This document shows positions 7,836 to 15,730 of a stretch of 54,674 nucleotides of DNA, in pieces. The translations under genes and the position numbers were made by a program. The stretch is from positions 1-54,674 of the forward strand of contig JAZSCX010000074.1 in the NCBI GenBank assembly GCA_045530865.1. Direction: 5' to 3'. This DNA comes from Avoscillospira sp045530865 (GTDB lineage Bacteria; Bacillota; Clostridia; Oscillospirales; Oscillospiraceae). The first letter of the stretch is position 1, and each line of letters begins with the position of its first letter. The notes below the pieces were generated by a model. That model saw nothing but the letters and a program-made list of their open reading frames with translations. It made no database searches and was not told the origin of the DNA.

Positions 7836-8045
7836 TCAATTTACCCGCGGAAACTTGTGCGGCTCGGCCACGCACTGGTACAGCACTGCACCGCACCGAC
7901 GGCAGATCAGATACCGCAGACGGTTTCCAAACATGCCATGCTTCTTGAATGTGACCAGCGCTTCACCATGTTGCCAGCCCATACCGATATCGTTGCTGCC
8001 GCAGTACTGGCATTGCTTGACCGGAAGTTGGTTTGCCATATTCAT
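7836..8045 (-). CDS. Small zinc-ribbon protein, 69 aa
   Basis: The protein has two CxxC knuckles, QCQYCGSNDIGMGW and ICRRCGAVLYQC, separated by a short strand region, typical of a zinc ribbon. ATG 8045 is chosen because AGGAGGGG precedes it by four to five bases; the long upstream extension of the frame has no start signal. Small zinc ribbons of this kind are frequent in plasmids and integrative elements of Clostridia and usually have unknown roles. It follows the RHH gene at 8192-8605 on the same strand with a 146-base gap. Confidence 0.7.
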   Translation of the reverse strand: MNMANQLPVKQCQYCGSNDIGMGWQHGEALVTFKKHGMFGNRLRYLICRRCGAVLYQCVAEPHKFPRVN

Positions 8046-8191
8046 GTCCCCTCCTGCATCGAATGTGATTTTTGCAAACACACAATACTGGAAGAACAGA
8101 AGAAAAGCTACTGAAACAATTTCCGGTGATGCACATTCTACGAAAGCAACAACACGGCGGAGGTCTGTAACAAAATGTAGGCGTAACCAAA

Positions 8192-8605
8192 TCACACTTG
8201 AATGCCTCTTTGAAATTGGAGCGCATCTTCAAACTTAAGCTCGCCGTTGGTTTCAAGAACTTCACGTACACTTCGGTTGCGCAAATGCTCATAGGTCTGC
8301 CGGTCGATATCCGTATCAGCACAGAGAATATGATTTGTAATATTCGTCTCCACCGAATGCTTGAACATCATTCGCCCCAGTTTCTTAGTCACAACTGCGA
8401 ATTTCCCGTCGAGAATTTCACTCAACAGACGGGGCAGATACGCACTGGCATTCTGCGTGCATATGTAGCCAACATAGAAGTTGACCGCCTTCTCCAGAAA
8501 CTCACTTTGACTTTTGCAGTTGTCAATTTTGTAGTAGATCTCGATTTTGTTTTTGGTTTCGGGCGTGAGCCAGAAACCGTGTTTGCTTTTGGTGTTGTCA
8601 GGCAT
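8192..8605 (-). CDS. Ribbon-helix-helix-like element protein, 137 aa
   Basis: The N-terminus (KHGFWLTPETKNKIEIYYKIDNCKSQSEFLEKAVNFYVGYI, quoted in part: FWLTPETKNKIE and SQSEFLEKAVNFYVGY) has the strand-helix-helix pattern of MetJ/Arc-type DNA-binding proteins. The C-terminal two-thirds is helical and contains RMMFKHSVETNITNHIL. AGGAGGAAAT precedes ATG 8605. In mobile elements such proteins act as partition, copy-control or MobC-like relaxosome factors; no relaxase is present, so a replication or partition role beside the RepA-like gene is more likely. The fold call is by pattern, not by alignment. Confidence 0.7.
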   Translation of the reverse strand: MPDNTKSKHGFWLTPETKNKIEIYYKIDNCKSQSEFLEKAVNFYVGYICTQNASAYLPRLLSEILDGKFAVVTKKLGRMMFKHSVETNITNHILCADTDIDRQTYEHLRNRSVREVLETNGELKFEDALQFQRGIQV

Positions 8606-8626
8606 ATTTCCTCCTAATAATCTTCA

Positions 8627-8712
8627 CGACCCCGCAGAAAAAGTTGTAACCATGCGGGTTTGCAGGAATACCGACCCCGCACGGGCCTGAAAGTAGGCAT
8701 TAACGACCCCGC
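8627..8712 (+). repeat. Three 9-bp direct repeats, iteron-like
   Basis: CGACCCCGC occurs at 8627-8635, 8672-8680 and 8704-8712, with a related inverted GTGGGGTCA near 8857. They lie in the 318-base gene-free stretch 8606-8923 between the RHH gene and the RepA-like gene, which is where a plasmid origin with iterons would be expected. The spacing (45 and 32) is irregular, so this is tentative. Confidence 0.4.
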
Positions 8713-8755
8713 TTTCAAAATCCCCAAACTGCCCGCACTGCGGGAAGTTGAGGCC

Positions 8756-8800
8756 GAGGCGGGAGCCCGAACGGGCCCGCCTCTTTCTCCCGCTTTTTTT
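8756..8800 (+). terminator. Plus-strand hairpin and T-run opposite the replication genes
   Basis: GAGGCGGG-AG-CCCG-AA-CGGG-CC-CGCCTC (8756-8783) followed by TTTCTCCCGC and T7 at 8794-8800. No plus-strand gene ends here; it could end an antisense RNA within the gene-free region. Confidence 0.55.
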
Positions 8801-8923
8801 CGCACGCTCGTAACTGCCCCGAAATTGGCTCAAAAAAGGTTCCACAAATGCGGCAGTGGGGTCATTACTCTACCTTGCCGTGAAAGCCGCACACAGCGGC
8901 TCACACAGCTCAACAGCGGGCGA

Positions 8924-9997
8924 TTAACTGTTGATTGCAGGAACGCAAGGGTCGCAAATGACGCTGATTTCTCCACCAGAGATATTTCCGTCATTTGAGT
9001 CACTTACGTCACTGTTAACCTCAGAGAAAGAAATATCGAGGAGGCGTTGACCGTTGCTGCGATAGCTGCGGAAGAAAACTCCGTGCTCTTCCAACGTGTA
9101 GCGCCATGTGTTCATCATCTGCTTCAACCCTTTTGCTTTCACATCAAGGCCGGCGTATGCATTGAGCGCATCCGCAAAAACAGAGTTGTTGCCGGAGAAG
9201 GAAACGGTCTCACGCATGAACTCGATAAGTGCCGTGATTTCCTTTGGCAACAGGAGCATCGGCTCCTTCATGCTGTCTGAAATCAATGTCCATGTGCAGG
9301 TATCCTTATTGAAGTTCAGATCTATTTCTCTGCTTTCAATATCACGGCCCGTACAATGCAAAGTCGCATTACTTTGATCACGCTTGCTCCGGAGCAAAAC
9401 GAAACCAGCATCTGCAGCGCCCAGCAGGCCGTTGGTGCCAGAGAGCATATTGAACGGATCTTCATCTCGCAGCTTGCGATTGTGGTGTACAACCAGAAGC
9501 GCAATATTTAGTTCTGTTGCAATCTGCTTGAGTTGCAGCATGTCGCGGTAGTCGCAGGCATATGAGTTTTCGTTTTCACCTCCACGGATCATCTGGAACA
9601 CATCCACTGCAATAAAAATCGTGTCCCGATGTTCTGACACGAAGTCGCGGATCTGATCTCCGAGACCTTCAGCCAGAGTCTTTGCACTGATGGCAAAGTA
9701 AATATTGGCTGGAACATCGTCTGTGATTTTCAGCAGGCGCTCCTGAATGCGGTGGTAATTATCTTCCAGGCAGAGATAGAGTACCGTACCACTTGTGGTC
9801 GGCTGGTTCCACATAGGTTCGCCCATCGCAACGTGAAGACACATATCCAACGCCATCCAGGACTTACCGATCTTGGATGCTCCGCTGAGGATACTCAGTC
9901 CCTGCGGCAGTAGCGTATGAATACAAAACCGCGGTGGAGGCAGTCTCATATCCATGAGGGTTTCGCCGTCAATGACGGCCAGTTTGTTTTCGCTCAT
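8924..9997 (-). CDS. RepA-like AAA (RecA-fold) ATPase
   Basis: A 357-residue ATPase. Walker A is GASKIGKS, Walker B is in TIFIAVDVFQMI, and the downstream LLVVHHNRKL is the sensor-like motif of the AAA_25/RepA hexameric helicase family used by plasmids and integrative elements. The C-terminal ~120 residues form a winged-helix-like tail (DVKAKGLKQMMNTWRYTLEEHGVFF). ATG 9997 follows CAGGAGGTACTGA. It is likely the replication helicase or primosome ATPase of the element. It is preceded by a hairpin terminator at 10079-10137, so it probably has its own promoter. Confidence 0.85.
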   Translation of the reverse strand: MSENKLAVIDGETLMDMRLPPPRFCIHTLLPQGLSILSGASKIGKSWMALDMCLHVAMGEPMWNQPTTSGTVLYLCLEDNYHRIQERLLKITDDVPANIYFAISAKTLAEGLGDQIRDFVSEHRDTIFIAVDVFQMIRGGENENSYACDYRDMLQLKQIATELNIALLVVHHNRKLRDEDPFNMLSGTNGLLGAADAGFVLLRSKRDQSNATLHCTGRDIESREIDLNFNKDTCTWTLISDSMKEPMLLLPKEITALIEFMRETVSFSGNNSVFADALNAYAGLDVKAKGLKQMMNTWRYTLEEHGVFFRSYRSNGQRLLDISFSEVNSDVSDSNDGNISGGEISVICDPCVPAINS

Positions 9998-10078
9998 TCA
10001 GTACCTCCTGGAGAATGATTCATGATTGGGATTTTTGTCCTCATAGTGATTTCATCCTTTCTTTATATTTGGAAATTA

Positions 10079-10137
10079 AAAAGGGTAGGTATCAACGGCG
10101 GGACGCACTGATGCATTCCGCTATTGATACCTACCCT
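10079..10137 (-). terminator. Long hairpin terminator/attenuator upstream of the RepA-like gene
   Basis: AAGGGTAGGTATCAA and TTGATACCTACCCTT pair over 15 bp; on the minus strand T5 follows. It lies between the zinc-ribbon gene and the RepA-like gene and could be an attenuator for replication control. A second small hairpin (CCCGT/ACGGG) is at 10144-10161. Confidence 0.7.
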
Positions 10138-10188
10138 TGATTCCCGTATTCACTGACGGGAGGATGGCATTCCTCTCGCTATTCAGTT

Positions 10189-10485
10189 TTAAGCACTGAC
10201 CGTGCCAATGATAGCAATCCGTTGAGGCATGGGCGCTGTTTTAATAACAGGTGCCGGCACACCGGAAGCCGTTCTGAATTTGATCTGTGCCTGCCTGCGC
10301 TCAAATGTTATTCCGACAATTGATTTGCACTTTGGACACTTGGTAGAAAAATCGAATTGATCTCTGTTGCCCATTTGTTCTATGACGGCTCTGTACTCCA
10401 AATCATCAGAACGGATATCCAGAAGTCTTGCGTCGCACTGCGGACAATGAACCTTGGGATAGTAACGATCTGTACCGTTTCTCAC
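10189..10485 (-). CDS. Com-like zinc-ribbon protein, 98 aa
   Basis: Two knuckles, HCPQCDARLLD and KCPKCKSIVGI, about 33 residues apart, resemble the Com family of phage Mu (a translational activator) and many small mobile-element proteins that share its C-x2-C / C-x2-C layout. The C-terminal tail is basic and Pro/Ala-rich. It lies 19 bases downstream of the LexA-like repressor gene on the same strand and is probably co-transcribed with it. Function in the element is unknown. Confidence 0.7.
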   Translation of the reverse strand: MRNGTDRYYPKVHCPQCDARLLDIRSDDLEYRAVIEQMGNRDQFDFSTKCPKCKSIVGITFERRQAQIKFRTASGVPAPVIKTAPMPQRIAIIGTVSA

Positions 10486-10504
10486 TTCTATCTACCTACC
10501 TCCG

Positions 10505-11110
10505 TCAAACCAAATCCTTCAGAACCTTCACGGCAACACCCTGCACCAGACAGTTCTCCACATAAATATCATCCATCGTTTCATTTTCCGGGTGCAGACG
10601 GATTCGATGGTTCTCCGGCTCCGGATAAAAACGCTTCAGAGTTGCTTCGTCATCAATCAGGGCAACAACGATCTGTCCGGGGTCCGCCGTGTTTTGCTGT
10701 CGCACGAGAACCAAATCACCGTCGCTGATACCTGCGTTGATCATAGACTCACCTTTGGCTCGAAGCATAAAGTAAGTACCTTGACCAAGCAGTGCAACCG
10801 GGAAACGATAATACTCCTGTATGTTTTCTTCTGCATAGATGGGAGTACCGCAGGCGACAACGCCAACCATTCCAACAGCTGCAGTTTCTCGGTCTGTCTT
10901 ATTCATAACCATGGTGCGGACTCCGCGAATACCATTGTACTCGATCTCGCCGCTTTCACGCATAGCAGTCAGATATCGTTGTACCGTGGGACGTGTTATT
11001 CTAGTGCCTGCTTCAATCTCACGCACCGTGGGAGAACGCCCTTCCTTTTCATAGTGGCGCTCTACATAGGTTTTGATTGCCTGGTACAATTCCGGATTCT
11101 TCTTTCGCAT
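10505..11110 (-). CDS. LexA-like self-cleaving repressor (element-borne)
   Basis: A 201-residue repressor. Residues 1-65 form a winged helix (EGRSPTVREIEAGTRITRPTVQRYL); the rest is an S24 peptidase domain with cleavage site VACGTP, catalytic Ser in AKGESM and catalytic Lys in DDEATLKRF. The scissile bond is Cys-Gly, as in UmuD and some phage repressors, not the Ala-Gly of most LexA. ATG 11110 follows GAGAGGTGCAAT by the right distance; the longer frame starts inside the promoter. A 30-bp palindrome overlaps its promoter, consistent with autoregulation and SOS-induced release of element genes. Confidence 0.9.
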   Translation of the reverse strand: MRKKNPELYQAIKTYVERHYEKEGRSPTVREIEAGTRITRPTVQRYLTAMRESGEIEYNGIRGVRTMVMNKTDRETAAVGMVGVVACGTPIYAEENIQEYYRFPVALLGQGTYFMLRAKGESMINAGISDGDLVLVRQQNTADPGQIVVALIDDEATLKRFYPEPENHRIRLHPENETMDDIYVENCLVQGVAVKVLKDLV

Positions 11111-11119
11111 ATTGCACCT

Positions 11120-11176
11120 CTCTAAATAAGACACTTGTCTTGTTTAGAGGATAACATGGTTTTAATGCTGTGTCAA
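11120..11176 (-). promoter_or_regulatory. Promoter and 30-bp palindromic operator of the LexA-like gene
   Basis: On the minus strand TTGACA (11176-11171), 17 bases, TATCCT (11153-11148). The palindrome at 11120-11149 has halves CTCTAAATAAGACA and TGTCTTGTTTAGAG that match in 13 of 14 positions around a CT centre, with core AAGACA-N2-TGTCTT. It overlaps the -10 box and transcription start. Confidence 0.8.
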
Positions 11177-11237
11177 GGTCGCATTTGTAGCCTTTTTATG
11201 AACAATGAAGCAGACACTGTGGACGTGCAAGAGCATC

Positions 11238-11519
11238 CTACTCAACGAAGTCGCTCATTGAAATAGGGTGCTCTTGGTCATAGATGTTCAGTTCCTGGCT
11301 CAGCTTCCAAGCCAGACGGAAACCTGCGATAAAGCTATCGATGGACAAATCCTCGGCAATCTGATCTTTGCAGTCTATGATTTGCAGTACCAACTTTCTT
11401 TCTGGCTTCTCCAGCTTTTCAATGAGTTCCTGATGGCATCGCTCGATCTCGGCCTTGAGCTGTGTCGCGGGAAGTTTTTTGTAGAAGCCATCGTATAGCG
11501 CTTTCAGCAGTTCGTTCAT
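11238..11519 (-). CDS. DUF6809-like small helical protein, 93 aa
   Basis: An all-helical protein of 93 residues beginning MNELLKALYDGFYKKLP and ending with a hydrophobic helix, SFIAGFRLAWKLSQELN, a pattern common to DUF6809 proteins of Clostridia phages and integrative elements. No function is known. ATG 11519 follows AGGAGG by eight bases; the GTG nine bases upstream overlaps that site. It is the last minus-strand gene before the phosphate operon and is divergent from it. Confidence 0.75.
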   Translation of the reverse strand: MNELLKALYDGFYKKLPATQLKAEIERCHQELIEKLEKPERKLVLQIIDCKDQIAEDLSIDSFIAGFRLAWKLSQELNIYDQEHPISMSDFVE

Positions 11520-11603
11520 TTGCCGCACCTCCTGTTAGCAAAGCACAATACCACAGCCGGTGCAATAAAGCTATACCTAAATGGCAAACAACCAATTCGT
11601 GAT

Positions 11604-11658
11604 TTGACTTAGATTTCACATTCCTTGTATTTTTGATTTCACATGGCAATCCTAAAAT
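11604..11658 (+). promoter_or_regulatory. PHO-box-like promoter of pstS
   Basis: Seven-base units TTGACTT (11604), TTCACAT (11615), TGTATTT (11626) and TTCACAT (11638) recur at 11-12-base steps, the layout of PhoB/PhoP binding sites. TAAAAT at 11653-11658 is the likely -10 box and no good -35 box is present, as expected for an activator-dependent promoter. pstS starts at 11715. Confidence 0.65.
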
Positions 11659-11714
11659 GATAACTGTACCAAGGAAATCCAAATGTAAACAGTTGTCTGA
11701 AAGGAGACATTGAA

Positions 11715-12533
11715 ATGAAAAAGATGATTACTATGATGATGGTCGCAGTTCTGGCTCTCTCCATGCTTGCAGGCTGTGGCAGCACAAAGACCACCGGCTC
11801 TGTTGCCACCGATGGTTCCACCTCTATGGAGAAGGTGATTGGCGCTCTGGGCGAAGCTTTCCAGAATGACACCGGCATCAGCTTTACTTATAATCCTACC
11901 GGTTCCGGTTCCGGCATCAAGGCTGTCCAGGAAGGCCGCTGCGACATTGGCCTGTCCTCCCGTGAACTGAAAGCAGAGGAAAAGGAAGCCGGTCTGGGTG
12001 GCATTGTTCTGGCCTATGACGGCATTGCAATTATCGTGAACCCTGAAAACCCTGTTTCTGACCTGAGCGTTGAGACTATCGCCAAGATCTACACCGGTGA
12101 GATCACCAACTGGTCTGAGGTTGGCGGCAACGATGTCGAGATCGTTCTGATTGGCCGTGAGGCCGGTTCCGGTACTCGTGATGGCTTCGAGTCCATCACC
12201 GACACCGAGGATGCTTGCAAGTATCGTCAGGAGCTGACCTCCACCGGTGACGTTATCACCACCGTTTCCCAGAACCCCGGTGCAATTGGTTATGCCGCTG
12301 TTGCTTCTGTGAAGGACACGGTGAAGGCTGTGACTGTTGACGGTGTTGCTCCTACCGAAGCTACCATCAAGGACGGCAGCTATGTAGTGCAGCGTCCCTT
12401 CGTACTGGTAACTAAGACCGATACCCCGCTGAGCGACGCAGCATTCAAGTTCTTCACTTACATCACCTCTGCCGATGCCTGTGACATCATCTCCGCAGCC
12501 GGTGTTGTCCCTGCTTACAGTGAAGGAAACTAA
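11715..12533 (+). CDS. pstS: Phosphate-binding lipoprotein PstS
   Basis: A 272-residue periplasmic-type binding protein anchored as a lipoprotein: basic N-terminus, hydrophobic core and lipobox SMLAGC with Cys21. Phosphate-binding motifs are present: DGSTSMEKVIGALGEAF, YNPTGSGSGI, and GREAGSGTRDGFE. It delivers phosphate to PstCA. AAAGGAGACATTGAA precedes the ATG. It is first in the pstSCAB-phoU-phoBR operon inside the mobile element. Confidence 0.96.
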   Translation: MKKMITMMMVAVLALSMLAGCGSTKTTGSVATDGSTSMEKVIGALGEAFQNDTGISFTYNPTGSGSGIKAVQEGRCDIGLSSRELKAEEKEAGLGGIVLAYDGIAIIVNPENPVSDLSVETIAKIYTGEITNWSEVGGNDVEIVLIGREAGSGTRDGFESITDTEDACKYRQELTSTGDVITTVSQNPGAIGYAAVASVKDTVKAVTVDGVAPTEATIKDGSYVVQRPFVLVTKTDTPLSDAAFKFFTYITSADACDIISAAGVVPAYSEGN

Positions 12534-12545
12534 GAAAAACGTAGA

Positions 12546-12573
12546 TGCGACGGTTGTTCAGATGACCGTCGCT
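12546..12573 (+). promoter_or_regulatory. Intra-operon hairpin between pstS and pstC
   Basis: GCGACGGTTGTTC and GATGACCGTCGC can pair in the spacer after the pstS stop. No T-run follows, so it is more likely an mRNA-stabilising structure than a terminator. Confidence 0.5.
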
Positions 12574-12596
12574 ACTCTGCTATGAGGTTTAAGACT

Positions 12597-13463
12597 ATGA
12601 AGAAAAATCAATTGATGGAAAAGGTGATCCACGGCATTTTTCTGGTGCTGGGTCTGATCACTGTAGGCTGTGTTCTGCTAATTACCATCTATCTGGTGAT
12701 TTCCGGCATTCCTGCTATTCGTGAAATTGGTCTGTTTGACTTCCTGTTCGGCAAAGAATGGGCATCTACTGCATCTGAGCCGAAATACGGCATCCTGCCT
12801 TTTATCCTGACCAGTGTCTACGGAACCGCCGGTGCTATTTTGATCGGTGTTCCCGTTGGTTTTATGACTGCTGTATATCTATCAAAACTTGCCTCCCCGA
12901 AAGTAAAATCCGTGATGCAATCTGCGGTCAGTCTGCTTGCCGGTATCCCTTCCGTGGTTTATGGTCTGGTGGGTATGCTGGTTCTGGTTCCGGGCATCAG
13001 AAAGATTTTCAATGTGCCTGATGGCGCAAGTCTTTTAGCGGCGATTATCGTTCTGGCAATTATGATCCTGCCCTCCATCATCAAGATGTCCATTACCGCA
13101 CTTGACGCAGTCCCCAAGGAATACGAGGATGCTTCTCTTGCTCTTGGTGCAACGCCTATCGAAACTTATTTCAAGGTTTCCGTCCCTGCCGCAAAAAGCG
13201 GTATCGCAGCAGCAGTTGTGCTGGGCGTAGGCCGTGCTATCGGTGAGGCTATGGCGGTTATGATGGTGGCCGGTAATGTGCCGAATATGCCAGACTCTCT
13301 GTTCCAGAGTGTCCGCTTCCTGACCACTGCCGTGTCCAGCGAGATGGCTTATTCCAGCGGCTTGCAGAGACAGGCGCTGTTCTCCATCGCACTGGTGTTG
13401 TTCCTGTTCATTATGCTGATCAATGCCACGCTGAACTTCTTCCTCAAACGGGAAAAGGAGTAA
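12597..13463 (+). CDS. pstC: Phosphate ABC transporter permease PstC
   Basis: About 288 residues with six membrane segments and the permease EAA loop around DAVPKEYEDASLALGATPIETYFKVSVPAAKSGI (key part EDASLALGATPIETYF). It is one half of the membrane channel with PstA. The start at 12597 is preferred because GAGGT lies about nine bases upstream; the in-frame ATG at 12582 has no ribosome binding site. It sits 63 bases after pstS; the gap contains an imperfect hairpin (GCGACGG...CCGTCGC) that may set the pstS to pstC expression ratio. Confidence 0.95.
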   Translation: MKKNQLMEKVIHGIFLVLGLITVGCVLLITIYLVISGIPAIREIGLFDFLFGKEWASTASEPKYGILPFILTSVYGTAGAILIGVPVGFMTAVYLSKLASPKVKSVMQSAVSLLAGIPSVVYGLVGMLVLVPGIRKIFNVPDGASLLAAIIVLAIMILPSIIKMSITALDAVPKEYEDASLALGATPIETYFKVSVPAAKSGIAAAVVLGVGRAIGEAMAVMMVAGNVPNMPDSLFQSVRFLTTAVSSEMAYSSGLQRQALFSIALVLFLFIMLINATLNFFLKREKE

Positions 13464-13466
13464 CCT

Positions 13467-14324
13467 ATGTTGAATCAATCATTATCCAAAAAGAGAAAAG
13501 GCTTTGAATTGCTGATGAAAGCGCTGATGCTGTTGTCGGTGGGGCTGACAGCCGCTTTGGTGCTGTTTCTTCTGTTCTATGTGCTGGGACAGGGCGTTCC
13601 GAACATCACTTGGGAACTGCTTTCCACCAAACCCAGCTACCTGACCGAGCGCATCGGCATTCTGCCTGACATTCTGAACACCGTCTATATCGTGCTGGCA
13701 ACGCTGCTCATGGTTCTGCCTTTGGGTGTGGGCGCGGCCATCTACCTGACCGAGTACGCCTCCAACAAGAAGGTGGTGGGCATCATCGAATATGCCGCAG
13801 AGACCCTTTCCGGCATCCCCTCTATTATCTACGGTCTGGTGGGTATGCTGCTGTTTTCCAACAGCATGGGAACCTGCTTGATGGCAGGTGCGCTGACCCT
13901 GGTGATCATGAATCTGCCTACCATCATGCGTACCACCCAGGAGAGCCTGAAAACCGTTCCTCAGTCCTACCGTGAGGGCGCCTTTGGTCTGGGCGCCGGT
14001 AAATGGCGTGTTGTCCGCACGGTTGTCCTTCCCGGCTGCGTGGATGGTGTCATCACCGGATGTATTCTGTCCGTTGGCCGTATTCTTGGTGAGTCTGCTG
14101 CGCTGCTCTTCACCGCTGGCTTTGCCCATGCAGTCAACGGTATCATTGACGGGCTTGCAGCTCCGGGCGCAACGCTGACCGTTGCCCTCTATGTTTACGC
14201 AAAAGAACAGGGTGAGTTTGGTGTGGCCTTTGCCATCGCAGCCATCCTGATGGTTCTGACCGTTCTGATTAACTTTGCAGCAACACTTGTGCAGAAGCAC
14301 TTCGCAAAAAGGAGAAGTTTATGA
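13467..14324 (+). CDS. pstA: Phosphate ABC transporter permease PstA
   Basis: A 285-residue inner-membrane permease with six predicted helices and the EAA loop KTVPQSYREGAFGLGAGKWR. SGIPSIIYGLVGMLLF matches the PstA/PstC family motif also found in PstC (AGIPSVVYGLVGML). It begins three bases after pstC and its stop overlaps the pstB start by four bases, so translation is coupled. Confidence 0.95.
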   Translation: MLNQSLSKKRKGFELLMKALMLLSVGLTAALVLFLLFYVLGQGVPNITWELLSTKPSYLTERIGILPDILNTVYIVLATLLMVLPLGVGAAIYLTEYASNKKVVGIIEYAAETLSGIPSIIYGLVGMLLFSNSMGTCLMAGALTLVIMNLPTIMRTTQESLKTVPQSYREGAFGLGAGKWRVVRTVVLPGCVDGVITGCILSVGRILGESAALLFTAGFAHAVNGIIDGLAAPGATLTVALYVYAKEQGEFGVAFAIAAILMVLTVLINFAATLVQKHFAKRRSL

Positions 14325-15073
14325 GCATTATCTCTGTGAAAGATATGTGCCTGTGGTACGGCGACCATCAGGCATTGAAAAATGTGAATATTGAAATCCC
14401 CGAAAAGAGCATTACCGCCTTTATCGGCCCTTCCGGCTGCGGTAAGTCTACTTTTCTCAAAACCTTGAACCGCATGAATGACCTGATCCCCAGCGTGAAA
14501 ATCACCGGTGATATACGCTATGAGGGTACAGACATTTTTTCCAAGGAAGTGGATGTAAACAATCTGCGCAAGGAGATCGGCATGGTGTTCCAGAAGCCAA
14601 ATCCCTTCCCCATGAGTATCTACGACAATGTTGCCTATGGCCCCCGAACACACGGTATCACCAACCGTGTGCAGTTGGACGAAATCGTAGAACGTGCCTT
14701 GCGTGATGCGGCTATCTGGGATGAGGTAAAGGACAGACTGAAGAAGAATGCCCTTGGTATGTCCGGTGGTCAGCAACAGCGTCTGTGCATTGCAAGAGCG
14801 CTGGCTGTGCAGCTTAAGATCCTATTGATGGACGAGCCTACATCCGCTCTTGACCCCATTTCCACTTCCCGCATTGAAGAACTGGTACTGGAGCTGAAAG
14901 AGAAGTACACCATCGTCATGGTGACTCACAATATGCAGCAGGCGGTTCGTGTGTCTGACTATACTGCGTTCTTCCTGCTTGGCGAGCTGGTAGAGTTCGG
15001 CAAGACCGATGACATCTTCTCTCAGCCGCAGGATAAGCGTACCGAAGATTACATTACCGGCAGATTTGGTTAA
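14321..15073 (+). CDS. pstB: Phosphate ABC transporter ATPase PstB
   Basis: A 250-residue ABC ATPase: Walker A GPSGCGKST, Q-loop VFQKPNPFPMSIYDNVAYG (a PstB hallmark), signature LGMSGGQQQR, Walker B LLMDEPTSALDP, switch His in VTHNMQQA. It powers phosphate import by PstCA. The start overlaps pstA (ATGA). Confidence 0.97.
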   Translation: MSIISVKDMCLWYGDHQALKNVNIEIPEKSITAFIGPSGCGKSTFLKTLNRMNDLIPSVKITGDIRYEGTDIFSKEVDVNNLRKEIGMVFQKPNPFPMSIYDNVAYGPRTHGITNRVQLDEIVERALRDAAIWDEVKDRLKKNALGMSGGQQQRLCIARALAVQLKILLMDEPTSALDPISTSRIEELVLELKEKYTIVMVTHNMQQAVRVSDYTAFFLLGELVEFGKTDDIFSQPQDKRTEDYITGRFG

Positions 15074-15083
15074 GGAGGAGAAT

Positions 15084-15728
15084 ATGAGAAACAGATTTGA
15101 TCAGCAGCTCTTTGAGCTGAACCGTGAGCTGATAGAAATGGGTGCTATGTGCGAGGAAGCCATCGCATCTGCAGCCAAGGCACTTACCACCGGCGATATG
15201 GAACTGGCGGGCAGAGTCAAAGCAAATAGCAGTGCTATCGACCAGATGGAGCGTGACATTGAAGGTCGCTGCATGAAGCTCCTGCTTCACCAGCAGCCGG
15301 TTGCCCGTGATCTCCGTCTGATTTCTGCTGCTCTGAAGATGATTACCGATATGGAGCGTATTGGCGATCAGGCAGAGGACATTGCAGAGATTGTCACCTT
15401 CCTGAATGGTCGCACCATGGAGGGCATGGAGCTGATTGAGGAAATGGCTCGTGAGACTATCGAAATGGTAACTGCCAGCGTAGATGCCTTTGTCAAAAAG
15501 GATGTCGAGCTCGCTCAAAAAGTTATTAACAAAGATCACATAGTTGATGACTATTTTTCCCGAGTAAAGTGTGGTATCATTACTTTGATTGCAGAAAATC
15601 ACGCTGATGGAGAATTTGCCCTTGACCTTCTGATGATTGCCAAGTATTTTGAACGTATCGGAGATCATGCGACCAATATTGCTGAGTGGGTGATCTATTC
15701 TGTAACAGGTACGCATAAGGAGGTGTAA
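15084..15728 (+). CDS. phoU: PhoU phosphate-signalling protein
   Basis: A 214-residue all-helical protein with two PhoU repeats, each with the metal-binding E-x-x-x-D motif: ISAALKMITDMERIGDQAEDIAE and DLLMIAKYFERIGDHATNIAEW (key parts MERIGDQAEDIAE and FERIGDHATNIAE). It links the Pst transporter to the PhoR kinase and represses the regulon when phosphate is plentiful. ATG 15084 follows AAGGAGGAGAAT; the upstream extension of the frame lies inside pstB. Confidence 0.96.
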   Translation: MRNRFDQQLFELNRELIEMGAMCEEAIASAAKALTTGDMELAGRVKANSSAIDQMERDIEGRCMKLLLHQQPVARDLRLISAALKMITDMERIGDQAEDIAEIVTFLNGRTMEGMELIEEMARETIEMVTASVDAFVKKDVELAQKVINKDHIVDDYFSRVKCGIITLIAENHADGEFALDLLMIAKYFERIGDHATNIAEWVIYSVTGTHKEV

Positions 15729-15730
15729 CT

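Noticed and set aside
10505..11110. Host lexA
   Set aside because: It lies inside the element, has a Cys-Gly cleavage site and a non-standard operator; host lexA is more likely elsewhere.
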